Source: JAFTYO01 sp045644765 (lineage in GTDB: Bacteria > Pseudomonadota > Alphaproteobacteria > RF32 > CAG-239). Taken from it: a stretch of DNA of 64,000 nt. Location of the stretch: positions 1 through 64,000 of the forward strand of contig JAZRHM010000013.1 in assembly GCA_045644765.1 (NCBI GenBank), written 5' to 3'. The notes beneath the pieces are model-generated. The model was not told the origin of the DNA, did not search any database, and was given only the letters and a program-made list of their open reading frames with translations. The position numbers and the translations under genes are program-made. Positions 25,924-35,889 of the stretch are shown here, in pieces (positions within the stretch are counted from its first letter, which is position 1; the number at the start of each line of letters is the position of its first letter).

Positions 25924-26078
25924 TTTTTTCTCTTTAAAAGATACACTTAATAGCCGTTATTCTAATCTGTTTTTTTTATTTTCGCAACCAAGAGTTTAGT
26001 TTATAAAGAATTATTTTTAATATTGACATATTATGCTTTCATACATATACTTCGCTCCACGTTTTAATTATTTATATT

Positions 26079-26651
26079 ATGCTATTAAAAGATTATTTTT
26101 ACAGCGATTACCCGAAGAGAAGTAAGGTTTTCGAAACAAATGAGATGGAAGAATTGAGAAATTCAATCAAGAATTTTTTTGATGAATTTACTTGTGCCGT
26201 AGAACATGATTCCAAAACAACTGGTCATAGCTATCAAATCATGTACCTGTTAACTCACAGAAACGAGCTACGTGGACTTGCTCATTATTTACTTGATTTT
26301 CAAGGAACACACGATACCTTCTTTACACAATCAAACTTTGATTTAAGAAGCTTATCTTACATGGTGTTCGCTTACGATTTATGCTTTGATAAAGCTCATT
26401 ACCGATTGCTTGATTTATCAGATGTCCCATCCTTTGCTATATTCATACCAGAGGAGGATAATGTAGCTGATTGGATTTTATCTCATATCAATAAATATGA
26501 GGAAAAAGATCTTATTTGCTTATTTCATAAGTTGGAAAAAATAAAGTCTGACGCCGAAGCAAGTGGTATCGATTTTTCTGATCTTCCTTCTCAATACATA
26601 CTTTATAACCACATTAAAAAGCATGTATCATTTTTTAAGTTATATTTCTAA
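26079..26651 (+). CDS. Orphan hypothetical protein, 190 aa
   Basis: I do not recognise it. It is soluble, without signal peptide or membrane segment, fairly acidic, and looks mainly helical (ELRNSIKNFFDEFTCAVEH; YLLTHRNELRGLAHYLLDF). No catalytic motif is apparent. The first ATG (26079) has no clear Shine-Dalgarno sequence. It stands alone between divergent mltB and the convergent ppdK terminator, so it must have its own promoter in the AT-rich 26000-26078 stretch. The clean frame and tight terminator argue that it is real. Confidence 0.6.
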   Translation: MLLKDYFYSDYPKRSKVFETNEMEELRNSIKNFFDEFTCAVEHDSKTTGHSYQIMYLLTHRNELRGLAHYLLDFQGTHDTFFTQSNFDLRSLSYMVFAYDLCFDKAHYRLLDLSDVPSFAIFIPEEDNVADWILSHINKYEEKDLICLFHKLEKIKSDAEASGIDFSDLPSQYILYNHIKKHVSFFKLYF

Positions 26652-26671
26652 CTGACAACAATTTTCACAAT

Positions 26672-26706
26672 AAAAAACGGAGTTTGAATATCAAACTCCG
26701 TTTTTT
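26672..26706. terminator. Bidirectional rho-independent terminator
   Basis: A perfect 16-bp stem (26672-26687 with 26691-26706) around a 3-nt loop, with A-run and T-run flanks. It serves the orphan gene (plus) and ppdK (minus). Confidence 0.92.
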
Positions 26707-26722
26707 ATTGTTAAGCTACAAA

Positions 26723-29371
26723 TTACTTCTTAGCTTTAACAGCTGCTTGAGCTGCTGCTAAGCGAGCAACCGGAACTCTGAACGGTGAGCAAGATACATA
26801 ATCTAAACCACATTCTTGGAAGAATTCGATAGATTTAGGATCACCACCATGTTCACCACAAACACCTAAGTGAATGTCTGGGTTAACTTTGCGACCTTCA
26901 ACACAAGCGCGTTTAACAAGTTTACCAACACCGTCAACATCAATAGAAGCAAACGGATCAGCAACATAAACGCCTTTTGCACGATATTCATCTAAAATTG
27001 CGCCAGTGTCGTCACGGCCCATACCCAAAGTTGTTTGAGTTAAGTCGTTTGTACCAAAACCAAAGAATGCAGCAGATTGAGCAATATCTTCAGCCATCAA
27101 AGCAGCGCGAGGCAACTCAATCATGGTACCAACGATATATTCAACTTTCTTGCCTTTTTCAGCAAATACTTTTTCAGCTGTTGTATCGATAATGTTTTTA
27201 ACAATATCTAATTCTTTTCTAGAACCTGTTAAAGGAACTTCAATTTCAGGAATAACTTTAACACCTTCTTCTGAGCATTCAACAGCAGCTTCTAAGATAG
27301 CGCGAGCTTGCATTTCTGCAATTTCAGGATATGTAATCGGCAAACGACAACCACGGTGACCTAACATTGGGTTCAATTCGTGTAAAGATTCAGCTCTTGC
27401 TTTAACATCTGCTAAAGTTTTACCCAATTTGTTAGCCAATTCTTGCATTTCAGCATCTGTATGAGGCAAGAATTCGTGCAACGGTGGGTCAAGCAAACGA
27501 ACTGTTACCGGTAAACCGTCCATAATTTTGAACAAGTCTTTGAAGTCTTGTTTTTGGTAAGGTAACAAGTTTGCAAGAGCAGCACGACGACCAGCTTCAT
27601 CATCAGCCAAAATCATAGCACGCATATCTGCAATACGTTTAGGATCAAAGAACATGTGTTCTGTACGAGCCAAACCGATACCTTCAGCACCAAAATCTAA
27701 AGCTTGTTGAGCGTCTTTTGGAGTTTCAGCGTTTGCACGTACTTTCATTGTACGAACTTCATCAACCCAGCCCATTAATTTACCAAAGTTACCGGTGTTT
27801 GTATCTGCTTGAACAGTCGGAATTGCACCTTCAATAATCTGACCTTTAGCACCATCTAAAGATACCCAATCGCCTTCTTTGATTGTGTAACCGGATTTTG
27901 TTGTCATTGTTTTAGCTTTATAATCAATTGTGATATCTGTAGAACCTGATACGCAAGGAGTACCCATACCACGAGCAACAACGGCTGCGTGAGATGTCAT
28001 ACCGCCACGAGCAGTAATTACACCTTGAGAAGCATGCATACCACCGATATCTTCAGGAGATGTTTCGTTACGGATAAGAATAACTTTTTCACCTTTATTA
28101 GCCCAAGCTTCTGCATCTTCAGCATTAAACACTGCACGACCGACAGCTGCACCCGGAGAAGCCGGTAAACCTGTTGCAATTACGTTTCTTTTTGCTTTAG
28201 GATCAAGCATTGGGTGTAACAATTGGTCTAATTGGTCAGCACCAACACGCATAATTGCTTCTTCTTTATTAATTAAACCTTCTTCTTGCATTTCTACAGC
28301 CATACGAACTGCTGCTGCAGCTGTTCTTTTACCGTTACGACATTGCAACATCCAGAGTTTACCATGTTCAATAGTAAATTCCATATCTTGCATATCTTTA
28401 TAGTGAGCTTCAAGTTTATTACGTACATCAACCAATTCTTGATATAAGTGAGGCCATTTTTCTTCCAAAGATGTACCATCTCCTTTTGAAGCCATAGGTT
28501 GCGGAGTTCTGATACCGGCAACAACGTCTTCACCTTGGGCATTGATTAAATATTCACCGTAGTATACGTTTTCACCTGTTGCAGGGTCACGAGAGAAGCA
28601 AACACCTGTTGCACAATCATCACCGGCGTTACCAAACACCATGGTTTGAACGTTAACTGCTGTACCCCAGTCACCAGGAATGTTGTTTAATTTACGATAT
28701 GTAATAGCACGAGCTGCCATCCAAGAACCAAACACAGCGCCGATACCAGCCCAGAGCTGATCCCATGGATCTTGAGGAACAACTTTACCTAATTTTTCAC
28801 CGATTGCTTTATATTCTTTAACAAGTTCTTTTAAATCTTCGGCTGTTAAATCTGTATCAGAAGCATATCCTTTAGATTTTTTCATATTTTCAAGAGCTTC
28901 TTCATACAAATCAATATCAGCACCTAAAACAACATCTGAGAACATTTGCAAGAAACGACGATAAGAATCGTAAGCAAATCTTTCGCTGCCTGAAGCTTTA
29001 GCTAAAGCTTTAACTGTTTCATCATTCAAACCTAAGTTCAAAACAGTGTCCATCATACCAGGCATAGAAACTCTGGCACCTGAACGAACAGAGAACAATA
29101 AAGGATTTTCAGAATCTGCAAATTTTTTGCCCATAATATCTTCAACATGTGCAACTGCAGCACGAACTTGATCTTTCAAATCTGAAGGATAAGTTTGGTT
29201 GTTGTCATAGTAATATGTACAAACTTCTGTTGTTACAGTAAATCCCGGAGGAACAGGCATGCCAACCACATTCATTTCAGCAAGGTTAGCACCTTTACCA
29301 CCGAGCAAATTTCTCATGGAAGCATCGCCTTCGGCTTTGCCGTTACCAAATGTATAAACCCATTTACTCAT
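26723..29371 (-). CDS. ppdK: Pyruvate, phosphate dikinase
   Basis: Interconverts pyruvate + ATP + Pi and PEP + AMP + PPi. At 882 residues it is full length. The nucleotide-binding domain starts GNGKAEGDASMRNLLGGKGANLAEM, the phosphohistidine domain has GGMTSHAAVVARGMGTPCVSG with the catalytic His, and the C-terminal PEP/pyruvate barrel has GLARTEHMFF, GHRGCRLPITYPEIAEMQ, FGTNDLTQTTLGMGRDD and CGEHGGDP with the proton-donor Cys. In fermenting bacteria it can run toward pyruvate using PPi or start gluconeogenesis. It is monocistronic, with AAAGGAGC before the ATG. Confidence 0.98.
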   Translation of the reverse strand: MSKWVYTFGNGKAEGDASMRNLLGGKGANLAEMNVVGMPVPPGFTVTTEVCTYYYDNNQTYPSDLKDQVRAAVAHVEDIMGKKFADSENPLLFSVRSGARVSMPGMMDTVLNLGLNDETVKALAKASGSERFAYDSYRRFLQMFSDVVLGADIDLYEEALENMKKSKGYASDTDLTAEDLKELVKEYKAIGEKLGKVVPQDPWDQLWAGIGAVFGSWMAARAITYRKLNNIPGDWGTAVNVQTMVFGNAGDDCATGVCFSRDPATGENVYYGEYLINAQGEDVVAGIRTPQPMASKGDGTSLEEKWPHLYQELVDVRNKLEAHYKDMQDMEFTIEHGKLWMLQCRNGKRTAAAAVRMAVEMQEEGLINKEEAIMRVGADQLDQLLHPMLDPKAKRNVIATGLPASPGAAVGRAVFNAEDAEAWANKGEKVILIRNETSPEDIGGMHASQGVITARGGMTSHAAVVARGMGTPCVSGSTDITIDYKAKTMTTKSGYTIKEGDWVSLDGAKGQIIEGAIPTVQADTNTGNFGKLMGWVDEVRTMKVRANAETPKDAQQALDFGAEGIGLARTEHMFFDPKRIADMRAMILADDEAGRRAALANLLPYQKQDFKDLFKIMDGLPVTVRLLDPPLHEFLPHTDAEMQELANKLGKTLADVKARAESLHELNPMLGHRGCRLPITYPEIAEMQARAILEAAVECSEEGVKVIPEIEVPLTGSRKELDIVKNIIDTTAEKVFAEKGKKVEYIVGTMIELPRAALMAEDIAQSAAFFGFGTNDLTQTTLGMGRDDTGAILDEYRAKGVYVADPFASIDVDGVGKLVKRACVEGRKVNPDIHLGVCGEHGGDPKSIEFFQECGLDYVSCSPFRVPVARLAAAQAAVKAKK

Positions 29372-29607
29372 GGTTATAAAAGCTCCTTTCGCAGCTATCT
29401 TAAGTTAAACACACAGCCGCACCAAAACAAAAAAGTTTTAACACGACCAAAATTAAAAAAATCAATTCGGCTCAAATTTATACTACTAATTTCGATTATT
29501 CAAGCAAAAAATTCAAGATATAATATAAATACTTTATAATATTTCACTTGCCATTTTGACAAAACCGTGATAACTTGCAAATATATGCAAAATATGGGGA
29601 TAAAATT

Positions 29608-32600
29608 ATGGATGTAAGCAAACTAAAAGAAAAAATTCCGGCAAAACTTTTTGAAGAGTATAAGATTTTAAGTGGCTCATCTGAAGAAGAGCAACAACGA
29701 CAAGATTATTTGCAAAATATTTGCCAACGCTTAATTGGTGAGGATCTGGACTTTGAACGATATCCCGTCTTGTTTTGTATAGTTGATGATAAAAACCCCA
29801 ATGCAGCTTTTGTCCCCGGTAAAACCCCAAAAATTCTTGATACGGAAAACGTGTTTTACACAGATGAAGAAATTGAAGAGGCTTCTAAAGAACAATATCC
29901 TATCGTTTTTATTACCAAAGGTTTGCTTGAAATATTGGAAAATGAAGACCAATTGGCATATATCTTGGGTCACGAGTTGGGGCATTTGCGTCAAGATTTT
30001 TTACTTGATGATAAACATAAAAACTCCAAAATGGAAGAAATCACTTCAGACTTTGGCTCTCTTGATATGATGGCAAAAGCCGGATATAACATTAATGAAG
30101 CAAGAAAAATTGCAGCTGAGATATTTCACGGCAATGACAATTGTTACTCGTTAAAACAAATTATATCAAGATCCTTAGACGAGCACCCGAATGATGAAAG
30201 CCGTCTTAACGCCATTGATATCAAAATCAAGACCATTGAAGACAATTATCAAAAAGAAAATATAGATATAAACGAGATTCAAATATCTGACATTCCTGAA
30301 AACATAAAGGAAGATTGTAAACGTAACAGATATGTTTCTTTGTTTGAAAAAGAGTTGAAAGAGCTCGGATATTATGAAGCTCCTTTACCTCAAAAACAAG
30401 AAATATTATTGTCATATATGCATGATATATCCGAAAGAAGAGCAGAATTATGGGAATACTACTCATGGAATTCTCATTATGGTTTGCCAAACTGTTATGC
30501 AGAAGCTTTAAACACTATAGTATTCGACCATATTACCCAATTAAGACAAGAAATGCCTAGACGGGTTATAAAACAAAGTGATGCCGATTATTTTAAGGGT
30601 TGGCTCAATAATGACCAAAGAAAAGAAAGTTTAGATAAATGGATTGAGCTTGTCGGAAAAGAATATTCTTTATCTTACGGCTTAACAGAATTACAAATTC
30701 CTTATGACCAAACTGAAAGACAAAGCATTTTAGAATCTTTTCCGTTTAAAATTGTTCCTGATGATGAATATGAACATCATGTAGCAATTGAGGAAACTAA
30801 AAGACAAGAACAACGTCAAAATATAGATAACGGCACAGATTTAAGCTTACAGTTTTGGGACAGAATTCTTACAATGTCTGTGTATGACTACAACCATTAC
30901 GCAGCTCTTGCCGTAAATCCTTTGCAACAAATTGATCTATCAAAAACAAGTTTTGGAAAATCATATCTGGCAACAATTGAAAGAATATTAAACGAATATT
31001 CATATTTCAGCGAGAGTAAAATGCAAATTATGGATCGTAACTATTGTTGTACGAACATTGAAGAAAACCTTGATAAAAGTGTCAGATTGAAATTCACAAC
31101 TCCTATGATACAATTTTTTTATCGTTTCAATCCTAAAACTTTTCCTTCACTTAATTTAGAAATGACGGAAAATCCGACCAGAAAGAAAATTCCGCCTCAT
31201 ACCTTTAATCATGCTATTATTTCATCTAAGTTTGGTATAGCTTCTGAACGTATTATGGATGGTGTATATTTTATTACATATAACGCAGATTACCAAAATC
31301 CTTGTGCTTTAAGTTCGGAAAAAGATTATTGGATGTATTGTGTTGATGCAGAAGGTAATATTCTATCTTCTTTTTCCCCGGAAAAACGTGAAGAAAAAGA
31401 ACAAGAAATTATTGAGCAAAAAAGAGTAGAATTCTATAAACAAGTTGCAGATGTTGTAAAAGAAGATTATGCAACATTGCAAAAATTGAAACAAGATCCC
31501 TCATCGGTTAATCTATCTTCAAGAGATTTACTCAGATTGAAAGAATATACAGGAAGTATTAATTACGAAATAAACAGATCTGATGCAAATTGGCGCTTAA
31601 TGGTCTACAATGCAAAACTTACATCAAACAGCCCTGATATAACCTATCGCACCCAAATGCTTAAAGATGTTATAAATGAGCAATACACTACGTTAGCAGA
31701 TGAGAGCCCTCTTGCCGGAAAACATAAAGAATTTGATCTAGATTTAATTTTACAACATCTTACCGAAGATGAACGACGGTTCGCATCAACAGAATATGTT
31801 GCGGAAAATGATGATGCAGTGTTTAATGCCTTATATAAAGATGCCGACAAATCATACTCAATTAGAATGGATAGTTTTCGTCCGGGAGAATATGCAGAAT
31901 ATCAACCTAATAATTATGTTCTAACATCTAATTTATCTCCCTTCTTCACTCATGAACAGTTAATAAAATATCATAAAAGATTTTTTGAGTTTGCTAATCC
32001 GGAAACTCTTAAATCAGATCAGCGTTCTGTTTCCAATGCGATAAACATTGAGTTAAAGCATATCTTTGCATACATAGAGCAACAGATTCACGATAATCCG
32101 GAAATTGCATATAAAGATATTGATTTTTCTCAATATCAGCCGTTACTTGCCGAAGAAATGTCTAAGAAACTCGATATTCCGACCGATTTATCAAATTATA
32201 AAAGAAGCGATGAGCAGAGATTAGCTACTCCTTTATTTTTATCTTATGTTTTAACTACTCACATATTACAAAGCAAAACAAATAAATTGCCTTTAGGAGA
32301 AGTTTTTAAATATAGTGACACCTCTTTATATTTTCGTAACGTTGTAAAAGAAAAATTTGTTCCGTTTTTATTAAACAGAGAAAATTATCCTGAGGACACT
32401 TTCGAAGCAATTAAAACATTTAATAATATTCCGTCTTCTGTTATTGATATGGAAAAAGTCGGTCCGGTTATTATTGATATAATACACTCGGAAAAAGATC
32501 CTAAAAAAGCTCTTAAAGCAACATTATTGTTCTTAAGAAACTTAAAATATGACAATTCTGATAAATCAACAGATTTTAAAAACAAGCTTTTGGAAAATAG

Positions 32601-35600
32601 CATAATTTTTGATAAAAAATTACCATTAATGCAACGAATCGCTGCTTACCATCAAATTGCTTTAGTTTCCGGTTTTGCTGATGATTATAAAATACAAAAC
32701 CAGCTTTTAACCGGTTTTATTGAAGAAATTGAAGCAATAAAAGATCCTTACGAAAGAAATGTTGTTTATGATATGTTTATAAGCAAAGATAATCGTATAT
32801 CAGATCCTGACATCAGAAGAACTTATCAACGTTTATGGGTAGAAAGTGTTTTTGAAGCCTGTGGAAAACAAATTGATGATAATTCGGCTCAATTACATGA
32901 AAAAATCAGTCCGTTTTTATTCAAGCTTCATGAAGCTCACGAAGAAGACTATTATTATGATTCGAAAAAAACAGTTGAAAACATCAACATGGCCGATAAA
33001 ATCGAAATTGCAAAAATGATGGCCGATAGGTTTGTTTCCCAGCAAAAACTTTCCATGATGATAAAACCAAAACCTGCAAGCTTTGATGAAATGAATCAAG
33101 GTAATCGATCCAGTAACAGCATGATGATTTCAGGTTTTGATGCTATAAAACTATTAGTTGAACACGATAAAAATGAAGCATCCTTTTTAATAGACTTTTT
33201 GCTTTCAAAAGGTCAAATGCCTCAATGTGCTGAATATAGTGAGCATCTTGGTGAAATATTCAAAAGTCATGATATACAAAATAAAAAAGTATCTCCTGAT
33301 ACATTACAGATTTTACATCGCGAATTTTGGGGATATCCTTTGGAAGCAAGAGCCGTTTTGATTAACGAATTGCTATATTCCGCTTCTTCAAAGAATAGCG
33401 AAAACAGATGGGAAGATATATTCCAAAAAGTTGCTCCCAAAATTTTCCCTAATGCCGACAGCGAGATGAGTAAAATCGGAACAGAGTTTTTACACTCTTA
33501 CATAAAATCACGTAAAGAAAATGAACGCACGTTATATTTAGCTGCCATGATGGTTGCCGCCAATGAAAACAGCTCAACAACTGATCCTGAAAAGAGCATT
33601 GCAAAAGGTATCAGACTGTTCTTGGAAAACTCCGGACCTGCAGCCATAAAACTTGGTCAAGCCATGGCGTCTTATACGGATGTTCCGAAATTTATTCGTG
33701 ATGAAATGCAAGAACTAAAATCTAATGCATCTCGCCCTTCCCGTTGGGAAGTTTATGAATGGCTTGATTTTTATGCTAAAAAAGATGGTGATAATAAATT
33801 AAACTACGGACAAGATATATGGCTCGGAAAAATTATCGGTTCTGCTTCATATTTTGTAACCTTGGAAAAAGGCAAGTTTGAAAACGGACAAATTCCTCAA
33901 GATAGTGACCGTGTTACAAAAATTTTACGTGCCGGTGCAAAAATTGCATCTGATAAAGAATTTAAAATTTTCGAAAATATGCTTTATGACTTAGCTCAAA
34001 AAGGTGTGATGAAAAACGGTATAGACAGTTTTGTACGTTTAGTTAAACAAGCACAAGAAACCGTTGAAGTTGAAACCAATTTGGACATCGGTTATTCACA
34101 ACTTGAAACAGCTAAAGAACTATATAAAGAAAAACAAATTGATGTTGACGGACACTCTTTCAAACTTCATGTTGCCGATTGGCCGGAATATGGTAAAAAT
34201 TGGGCAGATTTAGAGCGTGCACAAGGTATAGATTTAGATCAGATACAAGATCCTCAATACAAAAAAGCATTATCAAAAGCTTATTTTACCGTAGAGTTAA
34301 TGAATATGTTATCCGGATCACGCTTTGACCATGACCGTCACTGTAAGCAAATGAAAATCGATACACAAAACAATGTTATCGGCTTATTTGATACCGGAGC
34401 AATGGCAATTGTAGATCCGTCAGAAAAAGACAAAGAGCTTTTAGGTAGGGTTATATACAGAACCTTGCAAAAAACTTTGGAATATTCTTCGGACAATTCA
34501 AATGCTTTCGGTAAAGTCGGCAATATTTTAAGTTCGGAAATTGAAAGTGTATATGCTGACAAACTTACAGACAGTACATATCTTACAGAATGCCAAAGAG
34601 GTTTACTTGCTTTAACCGACTACTATAAAGATTTATCAGCAAACGATTTTATAGAATGTATAAACAGTGCAATAAATAATAAAGATATGCCTATTGATAA
34701 AAGCATAGTAAAAGGTTTTGTTCAAGAAGGAATTAAAGATATAGGTATTTTTGCAACTAAACAACCTTTGTTTTCACACAAAGATAAAGAAGCATTAGGA
34801 GCCCTTATATTTAATGTATATGCTTCTGCATCCGTTGACGGAACTGAAAATATAGGTCAAGTAATTAAATCTGAAGTGCAAAAACTTCAAGATAAGGGTG
34901 TTAACATGCCTATACTAAACGTTATTTCTGATAAATTATCCGAGAAATCGCCACAAACACTCGGATTTAACATTCCGAAAGAATTTATGCCTACCTTAGG
35001 TGAAATTATCAGTCAAAAAGATATTGATATTGCAATTTTAAAAGGTGTAATGAAAGAAGCAGTAAGTTCAATTGATTTACAAGGTCAAAAAGATAATTAT
35101 TCGGAACAAGACAGACAAGAGCTTGGAAAACTTTTATACGACACCTTTGATCTTATGGTAAACAAAAGAAGAGAAGGCGAAAAAATTGATATGGCAGAAG
35201 CCTTATTAAGCTTACAACAAACCGGAAATTACCAAACCCAATTAGGTACAAAAATTGCAGCAGTTGTAAAAACAGTAAAACAAATAAGCGATAATACTCA
35301 AAGCGATATCAATATAGATGTAAGTGAAATTGTAAAAGCTTCATTATTATCAGGTAATATGGATAAACACATTGCCAAAGGTATATCTGAACAATTCAAG
35401 CTGAAACATCCTAATTTGATAATACGCACAAAACTGGCTAAAGGCTTGAATTTGTTCTTAAGTCAGGACACTGAAGATATGGGAGTTGTTAAAAAATCGC
35501 TGATTAAGATGTTGGTTAGAAGACCAAATGCCATACAACAAGCTTCTGCAAAGCTTGATGCGCAAATTTGTGCCCCTGAAACCAATAAAAAACTTATAGA

Positions 35601-35697
35601 AATGATAAGAGAATATACTGAAAAATTTGCGAGAATTATAAACAAAAATCGTACAAATCCTAACATCGAAATAAACAATAATGCTCGGGATAATTAA
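29608..35697 (+). CDS. ~2,029-aa protein with N-terminal M48 metallopeptidase and ABC1/UbiB-like kinase region
   Basis: No signal peptide or membrane helix is evident, so it is probably cytoplasmic or an effector. I choose ATG 29608, preceded by GGGG 10 bases upstream; a TTG start would add 11 residues. Residues ~100-205 match an M48 catalytic domain: LAYILGHELGHLRQDF (H122-E123, H126), EEITSDFGSLDMMAKAGYN (likely third ligand E144) and DEHPNDESRL. A long unassigned, helix-rich middle follows. Residues ~1335-1620 resemble ABC1/ADCK/UbiB atypical kinases: AAIKLGQ (KxGQ, K1348-Q1351), DRVTKILRAGAK (VAVK-like), an ETNLDIGYSQLETAKELY stretch (ExD-like), DHDRHCKQ in place of HADPHPGN (D1576, H1578 kept), and DTG (1595-1597) in place of DFG. 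The C-terminal ~400 residues are unassigned. The M48 call is strong; the ABC1 call is by-eye alignment. Confidence 0.75.
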   Translation: MDVSKLKEKIPAKLFEEYKILSGSSEEEQQRQDYLQNICQRLIGEDLDFERYPVLFCIVDDKNPNAAFVPGKTPKILDTENVFYTDEEIEEASKEQYPIVFITKGLLEILENEDQLAYILGHELGHLRQDFLLDDKHKNSKMEEITSDFGSLDMMAKAGYNINEARKIAAEIFHGNDNCYSLKQIISRSLDEHPNDESRLNAIDIKIKTIEDNYQKENIDINEIQISDIPENIKEDCKRNRYVSLFEKELKELGYYEAPLPQKQEILLSYMHDISERRAELWEYYSWNSHYGLPNCYAEALNTIVFDHITQLRQEMPRRVIKQSDADYFKGWLNNDQRKESLDKWIELVGKEYSLSYGLTELQIPYDQTERQSILESFPFKIVPDDEYEHHVAIEETKRQEQRQNIDNGTDLSLQFWDRILTMSVYDYNHYAALAVNPLQQIDLSKTSFGKSYLATIERILNEYSYFSESKMQIMDRNYCCTNIEENLDKSVRLKFTTPMIQFFYRFNPKTFPSLNLEMTENPTRKKIPPHTFNHAIISSKFGIASERIMDGVYFITYNADYQNPCALSSEKDYWMYCVDAEGNILSSFSPEKREEKEQEIIEQKRVEFYKQVADVVKEDYATLQKLKQDPSSVNLSSRDLLRLKEYTGSINYEINRSDANWRLMVYNAKLTSNSPDITYRTQMLKDVINEQYTTLADESPLAGKHKEFDLDLILQHLTEDERRFASTEYVAENDDAVFNALYKDADKSYSIRMDSFRPGEYAEYQPNNYVLTSNLSPFFTHEQLIKYHKRFFEFANPETLKSDQRSVSNAINIELKHIFAYIEQQIHDNPEIAYKDIDFSQYQPLLAEEMSKKLDIPTDLSNYKRSDEQRLATPLFLSYVLTTHILQSKTNKLPLGEVFKYSDTSLYFRNVVKEKFVPFLLNRENYPEDTFEAIKTFNNIPSSVIDMEKVGPVIIDIIHSEKDPKKALKATLLFLRNLKYDNSDKSTDFKNKLLENSIIFDKKLPLMQRIAAYHQIALVSGFADDYKIQNQLLTGFIEEIEAIKDPYERNVVYDMFISKDNRISDPDIRRTYQRLWVESVFEACGKQIDDNSAQLHEKISPFLFKLHEAHEEDYYYDSKKTVENINMADKIEIAKMMADRFVSQQKLSMMIKPKPASFDEMNQGNRSSNSMMISGFDAIKLLVEHDKNEASFLIDFLLSKGQMPQCAEYSEHLGEIFKSHDIQNKKVSPDTLQILHREFWGYPLEARAVLINELLYSASSKNSENRWEDIFQKVAPKIFPNADSEMSKIGTEFLHSYIKSRKENERTLYLAAMMVAANENSSTTDPEKSIAKGIRLFLENSGPAAIKLGQAMASYTDVPKFIRDEMQELKSNASRPSRWEVYEWLDFYAKKDGDNKLNYGQDIWLGKIIGSASYFVTLEKGKFENGQIPQDSDRVTKILRAGAKIASDKEFKIFENMLYDLAQKGVMKNGIDSFVRLVKQAQETVEVETNLDIGYSQLETAKELYKEKQIDVDGHSFKLHVADWPEYGKNWADLERAQGIDLDQIQDPQYKKALSKAYFTVELMNMLSGSRFDHDRHCKQMKIDTQNNVIGLFDTGAMAIVDPSEKDKELLGRVIYRTLQKTLEYSSDNSNAFGKVGNILSSEIESVYADKLTDSTYLTECQRGLLALTDYYKDLSANDFIECINSAINNKDMPIDKSIVKGFVQEGIKDIGIFATKQPLFSHKDKEALGALIFNVYASASVDGTENIGQVIKSEVQKLQDKGVNMPILNVISDKLSEKSPQTLGFNIPKEFMPTLGEIISQKDIDIAILKGVMKEAVSSIDLQGQKDNYSEQDRQELGKLLYDTFDLMVNKRREGEKIDMAEALLSLQQTGNYQTQLGTKIAAVVKTVKQISDNTQSDINIDVSEIVKASLLSGNMDKHIAKGISEQFKLKHPNLIIRTKLAKGLNLFLSQDTEDMGVVKKSLIKMLVRRPNAIQQASAKLDAQICAPETNKKLIEMIREYTEKFARIINKNRTNPNIEINNNARDN

Positions 35698-35754
35698 ATA
35701 GATAAAAAAAATATTTTTATTAAAAAGCAAAAAATACACAATATCATTATAAAT

Positions 35755-35800
35755 CAATATATTAGTGAGCGGTATTAATATACCGCTTACTAATATATTG
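35755..35800. terminator. Long near-perfect hairpin after the M48-ABC1 gene
   Basis: A 21-bp stem (35755-35775 with 35780-35800) with a single G-U wobble and loop TAAT. Seven T residues follow after a nine-base AT-rich gap, so it may be a terminator or an RNA-stability structure upstream of the rplM promoter. Confidence 0.65.
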
Positions 35801-35821
35801 ATAATATGTGTTTTTTTGTTG

Positions 35822-35849
35822 TTGACAAGCAGAAAAAAATATGTATATT
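35822..35849 (+). promoter_or_regulatory. Promoter of rplM-rpsI
   Basis: TTGACA (35822-35827), a 16-bp spacer and TATATT (35844-35849) place the transcript start about 35 bases before the rplM ATG. An AGAAAGAGAAAA ribosome site precedes the ATG. Confidence 0.65.
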
Positions 35850-35889
35850 GAACACGAATTTAATAATAACTTTTTAGAAAGAGAAAAAG

